DNA of 7,862 nt from NCBI GenBank assembly GCA_043811105.1, contig JBDRNK010000108.1, positions 1 through 7,862 on the forward strand. Reading direction: 5' to 3'. Origin of the DNA: CAZDDW01 sp043811105 (lineage in GTDB: Bacteria > Patescibacteriota > Patescibacteriia > UBA9934 > CAZDDW01). Positions within the stretch are counted from its first letter, which is position 1. Every line of letters begins with the position of its first letter. The notes beneath the pieces were generated by a model. That model did not search any database and was not told the DNA's origin. It was given only the letters and a program-made list of their open reading frames with translations. The position numbers and the translations under genes are program-made. Below, one piece after another: positions 1 through 4,211 of the stretch.

Positions 1-72
1 AACCAATTCAACCAAATACGCGCCGATGATGATTAGGAAGAAGAAGATCACAAAATCAAAATAAAAATGCAT
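1..72 (-). CDS. N-terminus of an unidentified membrane protein (partial)
   Basis: An open frame begins with ATG at 72 and runs off the window edge after 24 codons. The visible residues (MHFYFDFVIFFF, then LIIIGAYLVELV) are almost wholly hydrophobic and aromatic, consistent with a first transmembrane helix that starts right at the N-terminus. It lies 50 nt downstream of the four-helix-bundle gene on the same strand. No good Shine-Dalgarno sequence is visible, so the start is not certain. The family cannot be identified from 24 residues. Confidence 0.4.
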   Translation of the reverse strand, partial: MHFYFDFVIFFFLIIIGAYLVELV

Positions 73-89
73 AGGATCTGAAAAATTAT

Positions 90-118
90 CAAGTTTCAAT
101 GGTCAATGATCAAGGAAG
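90..118. repeat. Left arm of inverted repeat flanking the four-helix-bundle gene
   Basis: Read on the plus strand this begins CAAGTTTCAAT and ends CAAGGAAG. The minus-strand sequence of 500-525 begins with the same 11 bases, continues with TCAAT and ends in TAAGGAAG. The arms are 29 and 26 nt and differ by a 3-nt gap and a few substitutions. They lie 5 nt and 9 nt outside the gene. Confidence 0.55.
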
Positions 119-122
119 GTGG

Positions 123-491
123 TTAATCTCTATATTCCGAATTCTCATCTAAGGTATCGGTTGACTTCTGTAGGATACAAATCAACTCCCCACACTCCTG
201 TGTAAACCTTGCTATTGTTTCTTTCTTATCTGGAAAATATTGCAACGCCATCCTTAACCAAAATTTTGTTTCTTGAGCTTCTTTTTTACTAAGAAAAATT
301 TTGTGTCGAAAATCCTTTCTAGAACTAGCACAGCACGCCTCCATGTAATTCGCTCCTATACTAGTGCCTGATCGAACCAATTGACTGATTATTGGTCTGC
401 TGATCACATCTTGTCGTAATTCTCGACAGAATCCGATAATCCCTTCACCGAATTTACTAGTTCTCTCTTGTAAATCGTAGTTCCTCGACAT
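123..491 (-). CDS. Four-helix-bundle protein, S23/23S rRNA intervening-sequence protein family
   Basis: The 122-aa product has the hallmark RSGTSIGANYMEA segment (about residues 40-52), which matches the RSxTSIxxNxxEA signature of the four-helix-bundle/IVP family. Its length is typical, and it is predicted almost entirely alpha-helical. Family members were first found as ORFs inside intervening sequences of split 23S rRNA genes, and many are encoded elsewhere as here. Their molecular function is not established. Start: ATG at 491, preceded by AAGGAAG with about 8 nt spacing. It follows gap by 45 nt on the same strand without an obvious terminator, so read-through from gap is likely. Inverted repeats at 90-118 and 500-525 bracket the gene, which suggests it moved in as a small element. 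Confidence 0.85.
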   Translation of the reverse strand: MSRNYDLQERTSKFGEGIIGFCRELRQDVISRPIISQLVRSGTSIGANYMEACCASSRKDFRHKIFLSKKEAQETKFWLRMALQYFPDKKETIARFTQECGELICILQKSTDTLDENSEYRD

Positions 492-499
492 TTAATAAT

Positions 500-525
500 C
501 TTCCTTAATTGATAATTGAAACTTG
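500..525. repeat. Right arm of inverted repeat flanking the four-helix-bundle gene
   Basis: This is the partner of 90-118. It overlaps the Shine-Dalgarno of the four-helix-bundle gene (AAGGAAG on the minus strand). In an RNA covering the whole unit the two arms could pair and enclose the ORF, as the ends of 23S rRNA intervening sequences do. The pairing is imperfect. Confidence 0.5.
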
Positions 526-536
526 TAACTTGAACA

Positions 537-1553
537 TTATCGCTTGATGAATCTCGCAGTATTCTCCACCATCTGCAACAAATGCACTGAATACCCCCAT
601 TCATTGTCATACCAAGCCATGACTTTTACCAGATCACCATCAACTACCCGGGTCATACTGAGATCAACTACGGAAGACAACGGACAACCGATAAAGTCAC
701 TGGAAACCAAAGGCTCGTCGGTTACTCCAAGCACACCTTTCCAACGCGCTGAACGAGCGGCTTTTTTAAATTCACGATTAACCTGTTCAACGGTTACTTT
801 TTTTCGCAGAACAAATGTAAAATCTGAAAGCGAAACATCAATTGTTGGAACGCGCACAGCAATGCCATCAAATTTATTTTTCAGTCGCGGAATAACTTCT
901 GTCGTGGCAATAGCCGCACCGGTTGAAGTCGGAATCATATTAACCAAAGCTGATCGAGATCGTCGCAGATCATTCTTTGGTGGCGTTGGTACACCATCGA
1001 CCGTGCTCTGCCCTGCTGTTGCCGAATGAATCGTGGTCATCATGGCTTTTTTGATTCCAAAAGTTTCTGCCATAATCGCCGCTACCGGGGCAATTGAATT
1101 GGTTGTACAAGAAGCGTTATTAATGATTTTATCATTCAAACGACACTTTTTGTGATTCACACCCATCAAATACGTTGGGGTATTTTTGGCTGGAGCAGAA
1201 ATAACCACCCGCTTGGCACCGGCTTTTAAATGTCCTGAAGCAGATGCCCGATCTGTAAACCGACCGGTAGATTCAATCACAACATCAACGTCCAGGTCTC
1301 CCCAAGGTAAATTTGCCGGATCCTTTTCTGCAGTTACCGGAATTTTCTGTCCGGCAATAATCAAATGATTAGCATCGGCCTCAACCTTTTTGTCCCAGCG
1401 ACCAAACACAGAATCATATCGTAAAAGATGAGCTAATATTTTTGGCTCAGTCAGATCATTAATCCCAACAAACTTAATATTCTTATTGTTCCAGCCAGCC
1501 TTGAGCGTGTTCCGCCCAATCCGTCCAAAACCATTTATCGCCACTCGAATCAT
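537..1553 (-). CDS. gap: Glyceraldehyde-3-phosphate dehydrogenase, NAD-type (phosphorylating)
   Basis: This enzyme oxidises glyceraldehyde 3-phosphate with phosphate and NAD+ to 1,3-bisphosphoglycerate in cytosolic glycolysis. The 338-aa length is normal and the gene looks complete. Visible landmarks are the Rossmann NAD-binding motif NGFGRIGR at residues 7-14, Asp33 in GIND where it would bind the NAD ribose, the catalytic motif NASCTTN with Cys149, the partner His176, PTSTGAA in the catalytic domain, and the C-terminal WYDNEWGYS. The segment after His176 (SATAGQSTVDGVP) differs from the E. coli type but fits other bacterial GAPDHs. Start: ATG at 1553, with an A-rich upstream region but no clear Shine-Dalgarno. 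A promoter is proposed at 1581-1609. The four-helix-bundle gene follows on the same strand. Confidence 0.98.
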   Translation of the reverse strand: MIRVAINGFGRIGRNTLKAGWNNKNIKFVGINDLTEPKILAHLLRYDSVFGRWDKKVEADANHLIIAGQKIPVTAEKDPANLPWGDLDVDVVIESTGRFTDRASASGHLKAGAKRVVISAPAKNTPTYLMGVNHKKCRLNDKIINNASCTTNSIAPVAAIMAETFGIKKAMMTTIHSATAGQSTVDGVPTPPKNDLRRSRSALVNMIPTSTGAAIATTEVIPRLKNKFDGIAVRVPTIDVSLSDFTFVLRKKVTVEQVNREFKKAARSARWKGVLGVTDEPLVSSDFIGCPLSSVVDLSMTRVVDGDLVKVMAWYDNEWGYSVHLLQMVENTARFIKR

Positions 1554-1580
1554 ATTTTTTTTGTTTAATTTATCGGCTTA

Positions 1581-1609
1581 ATTGTACCATGAATTCGTGG
1601 GAATGACAC
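1581..1609 (-). promoter_or_regulatory. Probable sigma70 promoter of gap
   Basis: On the minus strand the -10 is TACAAT (1581-1586), preceded by TGG in an extended -10 context. The -35-like GTGTCA (1604-1609) lies 17 nt upstream and matches consensus at 4 of 6 positions. The transcript would start near 1574, giving a leader of about 20 nt. The terminator of the upstream gene sits just before it, so gap needs its own promoter. Confidence 0.5.
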
Positions 1610-1617
1610 CCGCCCGC

Positions 1618-1639
1618 CCTGTACCCAACGTGGTACAGG
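1618..1639. repeat. Palindromic repeat, GTACCCAACGTGGTAC family, copy 1
   Basis: An 8-bp perfect stem (CCTGTACC / GGTACAGG) encloses the 6-nt loop CAACGT. The 16-nt core at 1621-1636 is the exact reverse complement of 3336-3351, inside the tRNA-Leu insertion. The outer GACAC (1605-1609) and GTGTC (1646-1650) could also pair around it. It lies between a terminator and the gap promoter and has no U-tract, so it is not a terminator itself. Confidence 0.6.
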
Positions 1640-1650
1640 AGAAGAGTGTC

Positions 1651-1685
1651 AAAATAAAATGCGCTCAGTTTTACAAACTGAGCGC
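1651..1685 (-). terminator. Intrinsic terminator of the 283-aa hypothetical gene
   Basis: A perfect 11-bp stem (1661-1671 with 1675-1685, arm GCGCTCAGTTT) has a 3-nt loop. On the minus strand it is followed by ATTTTATTTT (1651-1660). It lies about 50 nt after the stop codon at 1734. The plus-strand side has no T-run, so it acts mainly in the minus direction. Confidence 0.85.
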
Positions 1686-1733
1686 AAGAAAAAAAGATCA
1701 AAGAAGGTACAAAGAACTGAGGTTAAAAAATCC

Positions 1734-2585
1734 TCACTCCCCGCGGGAAGCCGAGCCACAAGCCGGAAAGGGATTGTCATCCCAGCACCAGCGCAGCTCC
1801 GGCCCGCCGCTCCACAGCCCCAGGTACGCACAGTCGCCGCGAGAGCGCACACGAACGGAACCTGGCAAGTCCATGTAGTGACCATTGAGGACTTTACGAT
1901 CCTGAGCGAACAAGGACAGGCCCTCGAACGCCTCCAGGCCAACTTCACAAGGAGCGAAGCGCTGAGTACGACAGTCGCGAGGTTTCTTGCCCAGGTTACG
2001 CCGACCATCTTGCGCCCGCATCCAGTAAACACCGGACTTGGTGCGACCTTCCTCGTACGGCTCGAAAGTGTTGTCATTACCGGGATAACTCACTTCAAGC
2101 AGTCGACAGACTTCCTTCAGACGCACCTTGTCCAGCACGCGCTTGTCCACAAGAATGTTGCGGTTAAGATATGCCGAGTAGATCGTGGGCCAGATCGGGA
2201 TCTGTGGAATCGGCTCAAGCGAATCGGTTCCGTTGAGGTACTTCTTCCAGTCCTGCGATCCCAGGCCGAGCATCTCACCAAAGCGCAGGTCCCAGAGAAT
2301 CTTGGCCTGCCTGATCCTGATGTCGTCAGACAGTTTCAGACTGCCGGAAGTCAATCGAGCGATGAGGTTCTGGACTTCTGCTCCCAGACCAACCTGCTCG
2401 ATCTTGTAGCGAGAGGTATCGAGAGCAAACAACTGTTCCAGGCCCTGAGCCGTGGTAGAACAACTGCTTGTATCACCACCATGTTCACCAACAATGACCA
2501 ACAGGTGCTTCAAAATCCCTTCAGGGATTGACCTTTCAAGAGCCAGGAGTTCTCGAATCTGTGCTGTGGTAACTTTCTTTGGCAT
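1734..2585 (-). CDS. Hypothetical protein, 283 aa, GC-rich, with a Trp/Gly/Asp-rich C-terminus
   Basis: No known function is recognised. The start at 2585 (MPKKVTTAQIREL) is chosen because GGAGG lies 5 nt upstream (2591-2595). The frame stays open upstream to 2681, but without a ribosome site. Residues 1 to about 180 look mostly helical and charged. A middle segment contains GVYWMRAQDG. The last 40 or so residues run LPGSVRVRSRGDCAYLGLW, then WCWDD, and end GSASRGE. This tail loosely recalls the compact Trp/Gly-rich folds of formylglycine-generating-enzyme or C-type-lectin-like domains, and similar tails occur, as I recall, in uncharacterised Parcubacteria proteins; this is inference. No signal peptide or membrane segment is seen. 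The DNA is much more GC-rich than neighbouring genes. It has its own promoter (2735-2763) and terminator (1651-1685). Confidence 0.75.
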   Translation of the reverse strand: MPKKVTTAQIRELLALERSIPEGILKHLLVIVGEHGGDTSSCSTTAQGLEQLFALDTSRYKIEQVGLGAEVQNLIARLTSGSLKLSDDIRIRQAKILWDLRFGEMLGLGSQDWKKYLNGTDSLEPIPQIPIWPTIYSAYLNRNILVDKRVLDKVRLKEVCRLLEVSYPGNDNTFEPYEEGRTKSGVYWMRAQDGRRNLGKKPRDCRTQRFAPCEVGLEAFEGLSLFAQDRKVLNGHYMDLPGSVRVRSRGDCAYLGLWSGGPELRWCWDDNPFPACGSASRGE

Positions 2586-2734
2586 TTCTTCCTCCAGTCG
2601 CGGACACCACCAGGACATCGGGTATACAAACCCAACAGCCTTTTGGTTTTCCTTGAACAGAGCATGCATGGAAACCGCCATGCCGATTTGCTGTGCTTAA
2701 CCGAACTTATTCCGAACAAACACAACGAGAACAA

Positions 2735-2763
2735 ATAATAGCAAAATAAGCCAAAAATGTCAA
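2735..2763 (-). promoter_or_regulatory. Sigma70 promoter with flanking inverted repeat, copy 2 of a duplicated module
   Basis: On the minus strand a perfect TTGACA (2758-2763) and TATTAT (2735-2740) are separated by 17 nt. The arms TTGGCT (2770-2775) and AGCCAA (2749-2754) flank the -35. The stretch 2741-2793 is closely similar to 3499-3550 and shares ATGTCAA and GTGCTTGGCTAAA. It starts transcription near 2728, leaving a leader of about 140 nt before the 283-aa gene. The leader contains short hairpins (CATGG/CCATG, GGGT/ACCC) of unknown meaning. Confidence 0.8.
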
Positions 2764-2786
2764 TAGTGCTTGGCTAAATTAAGTAT

Positions 2787-2825
2787 AAAAAAACCGCCCC
2801 AAACTCTCCGTAGAGTTTGGGGCGG
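2787..2825 (-). terminator. Intrinsic terminator of the 144-aa hypothetical gene
   Basis: A perfect 14-bp stem (2794-2807 with 2812-2825, arm CCGCCCCAAACTCT) has a 4-nt loop. On the minus strand seven T follow (2787-2793). It begins 8 nt after the stop codon at 2834. The next promoter lies immediately downstream. Confidence 0.95.
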
Positions 2826-2833
2826 GAACGTAG

Positions 2834-3268
2834 TTACGACTTCATCGACTCGACTACCGAGTCAAGAAGCTCGCGCAGTGCCACGATTGCGTAATCAGGG
2901 GTCGTTGGACTCATCACATCCCAACGATCGGTCCAGACGGCAATCGAGAGTTCAAGACGATCACCAACGGCCTTCAGAATCAACTTGACGCATCGACCAC
3001 CTTTCCAGTAGTCGATGTCGATCTTACCAGCACTGGCCTCGGCCGCCAGTTCTGCCAGATCCTCATCACTGATCAACGGAATGCCGTTACGTACACGTCC
3101 CGCCTCGGCAATAGCCCCGAAGCCGGGTGAGCTGGCCTGTTCGATAGCCAACTTGGCAATGGCCACAGCTATCTCCTGCAGCGACTCACCTTCCTCAGCA
3201 ATGATCACTGCTGGACCGGTCTGATAGATCCTGGCCTCGAGTACATTCTCTGGGATCCTATATCTCAT
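2834..3268 (-). CDS. Hypothetical protein, 144 aa
   Basis: The function is not recognised. The start at 3268 (MRYRIPENVLEARIY) is supported by GGAGAG at 3276-3281 with 7 nt spacing. Upstream in-frame codons would run into the tRNA 3' end and lack a ribosome site. The sequence suggests a short beta N-terminus with an acidic EEGES stretch, an Ala-rich helical middle (EIAVAIAKLAIEQ, then DEDLAELAAEASAG), a hydrophobic beta-like stretch (KLILKAVGDRLELSIAVW), and a C-terminal helix (AIVALRELLDSVVESM). No signal peptide, membrane span or metal-binding motif is evident. It is GC-rich compared with tsf. It shares one transcription unit with the tRNA-Leu-like gene 43 nt upstream and ends in its own strong terminator, so tRNA processing would release its mRNA. 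Confidence 0.72.
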   Translation of the reverse strand: MRYRIPENVLEARIYQTGPAVIIAEEGESLQEIAVAIAKLAIEQASSPGFGAIAEAGRVRNGIPLISDEDLAELAAEASAGKIDIDYWKGGRCVKLILKAVGDRLELSIAVWTDRWDVMSPTTPDYAIVALRELLDSVVESMKS

Positions 3269-3310
3269 TTTCCATCTCTCCGAACCGTATTTCAGGCTCT
3301 GTATGTTTGT

Positions 3311-3463
3311 TGGTGCCAAAGGAGGGAGTCGCCCAGTACCACGTTGGGTACCGGGCGCCCTGCATCGACCAGCTTACGCTGGTCTGGTGCACGGGCGAAC
3401 CCTCACGGCCGCAAGGCCACAAGATTTTAAATCAAGCGCGTCTACCAGTTACGCCACAGTAGC
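3311..3463 (-). tRNA. tRNA-Leu(UAA)-like gene interrupted in the T-loop by a 66-nt insertion; possible pseudogene
   Basis: On the minus strand the parts follow in order. The acceptor 5' strand is GCTACTG, followed by TG. The D-arm is GCG-TAACTGGTAGA-CGC. The anticodon loop is TTTAAAA (anticodon TAA). The long class II variable arm is GGCC-TTGC-GGCC. The T-stem 5' strand is GAGGG followed by TTCG. A 66-nt insertion comes next, then ACT-CCCTC, CTTTGGC, A and an encoded CCA. Without the insertion the RNA would be 87 nt, normal for tRNA-Leu. Two acceptor pairs (5:68 C-U, 6:67 U-U) and two anticodon-stem pairs (28:42 and 29:41, both U-U) are mismatched. With an uninterrupted T-loop and better stems it would be a clear tRNA. 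As it stands it is a pseudogene, an intron-bearing tRNA, or a tRNA-like leader. It has a strong promoter upstream. Confidence 0.7.
3331..3396 (-). repeat. Double-hairpin insertion in the tRNA-Leu T-loop
   Basis: The insertion consists exactly of two adjacent hairpins, each closed by GCCC/GGGC. The first (3357-3396, 40 nt) holds the core GACCAGC-GTAA-GCTGGTC (3367-3384 on the complementary strand), with a GNRA-type loop and an outer TGCA/TGCA pair. The second (3331-3356, 26 nt) has a 10-bp stem with one G-T pair around CAACGT. The first core matches the hairpins near tsf and in queA. The second core matches 1621-1636 exactly. It is far too short for a group I intron. Confidence 0.75.
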
Positions 3464-3492
3464 ACTGTTTTTGATTCTGAAAAGAACCAAAT

Positions 3493-3521
3493 ATAGTAGC
3501 ACATTTTAGCCAAAATGTCAA
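3493..3521 (-). promoter_or_regulatory. Sigma70 promoter of the tRNA/144-aa gene unit with flanking inverted repeat, copy 1
   Basis: On the minus strand a perfect TTGACA (3516-3521) is followed after 17 nt by TACTAT (3493-3498). Transcription would start near 3486, about 23 nt before the tRNA. Perfect 10-nt inverted arms TTGGCTAAAA (3528-3537) and TTTTAGCCAA (3504-3513) flank the -35 box, which suggests an operator or a structured repeat. The octamer AGTAGCAC occurs both here (3495-3502) and at the tRNA 5' end (3458-3465). Confidence 0.85.
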
Positions 3522-3543
3522 GGGTGCTTGGCTAAAATTAGGT

Positions 3544-3569
3544 AAAAAAAAGACACCCTTACGGGTGTC
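3544..3569 (-). terminator. Intrinsic terminator of the rpsB-tsf operon
   Basis: A perfect 7-bp stem GACACCC/GGGTGTC (3552-3558 with 3563-3569) has the loop GTAA in the transcript, followed by eight T on the minus strand (3544-3551). It lies about 40 nt after the tsf stop. The hairpin is also one half of the composite repeat at 3552-3605. Confidence 0.92.
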
Positions 3570-3605
3570 ATTTCCAATTTGACAAGCTTACGCTTGTCGA
3601 TCCCA
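3552..3605. repeat. Composite two-hairpin repeat, copy A (downstream of tsf)
   Basis: Hairpin GACACCC-TTAC-GGGTGTC, an 11-nt A/T-rich linker, hairpin GACAAGC-TTAC-GCTTGTC (3581-3598) and then GATCCCA. The same order, spacing and 3' tail occur in queA at 5522-5573. The second hairpin is not followed by T and has no terminator role of its own. Confidence 0.75.
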
Positions 3606-3609
3606 TTTA

Positions 3610-4200
3610 TTATCCGATATTAAACCTACTAAATCTAGCGATCTGAATATTCTCACCAATAGTACCAATTTTTTCTTGAACAAACTGCTCAATGGTTTTG
3701 TCCTCATCTTTGATAAATGGCTGTTCCATTAAACAAACTTCAGAATAATACTTGGTCATTTTACCTTCAACAATCTTGGCAATCACATCATCTGGCTTGC
3801 CCTGCTCTTTCATTTCAGCACCAAACAATTCTATTTCCTTTTCAACAACATCAGCCGGCACATCTTCACGGGTCAAATATAAAGGATCGGCGGCAACGAT
3901 ATGCATGGCCAGATCATGACAAAAAGCTTTAAAATCATCATTGCGGGCAACAAAGTCTGTCTCACATAAAACTTCAACCATGGCTCCTGCTTTGTTATTA
4001 GAATGAATATATGCATGAACGCGACCTTCTTTGGTTTCACGATCAGCTCGCTTGGCCGCTTTAGCAATTCCCTTTTTACGAAGCTCTTCGGCTGCTTTTT
4101 CCAAATCACCAGCACACGCTTCTAAAGCTTTCTTAGCATCCATCATCCCAGCTCCGGTCATTCGACGAAGCTCGACAACGGTTTTAGCATCAATTAACAT
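3610..4200 (-). CDS. tsf: Elongation factor Ts
   Basis: EF-Ts is the cytosolic guanine-nucleotide exchange factor for EF-Tu. The 196-aa protein is the short form of the family; E. coli EF-Ts is about 280 aa. Residues 1 to about 45 form the N-terminal UBA-like domain with the typical TVVELRRMTGAGMMDAKKAL. The core contact motif TDFVARN is at residues 81-87, after the conserved MVEVLCE. The C-terminus keeps IEQFVQEKIGTIGENIQIARF. Start: ATG at 4200, 11 nt after the rpsB stop. No Shine-Dalgarno is visible in the A/T-rich gap, which suggests translational coupling to rpsB. It is transcribed with rpsB and ended by the terminator at 3544-3569. Confidence 0.98.
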   Translation of the reverse strand: MLIDAKTVVELRRMTGAGMMDAKKALEACAGDLEKAAEELRKKGIAKAAKRADRETKEGRVHAYIHSNNKAGAMVEVLCETDFVARNDDFKAFCHDLAMHIVAADPLYLTREDVPADVVEKEIELFGAEMKEQGKPDDVIAKIVEGKMTKYYSEVCLMEQPFIKDEDKTIEQFVQEKIGTIGENIQIARFSRFNIG

Positions 4201-4211
4201 ATTTTTATTTT

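Noticed and set aside
544..1029. A 161-codon plus-strand open frame within gap
   Set aside because: It lies entirely antisense to a clear GAPDH and its translation has no recognisable features.
2514..2529. Hairpin AATCCC-TTCA-GGGATT inside the 283-aa gene
   Set aside because: Short, encodes ordinary residues, no relation to the repeat families and no T-run; probably chance.
1659..2531. A 290-codon open frame on the plus strand opposite the 283-aa hypothetical gene
   Set aside because: It begins inside the terminator hairpin and has no ribosome site or promoter. The minus-strand gene has GGAGG, a perfect promoter and a terminator. High GC makes long antisense frames common.
2586..2681. N-terminal extension of the 283-aa protein from ATG 2681
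   Set aside because: No Shine-Dalgarno upstream, whereas ATG 2585 has GGAGG at ideal spacing. The region fits an untranslated leader better.
3269..3319. Upstream start of the 144-aa protein (MAPTN...)
   Set aside because: It would use a TTG inside the tRNA acceptor stem with no ribosome site; ATG 3268 has GGAGAG.
3331..3396. Group I or group II intron in the tRNA
   Set aside because: 66 nt of two simple hairpins in the T-loop is far too short and lacks any intron core.
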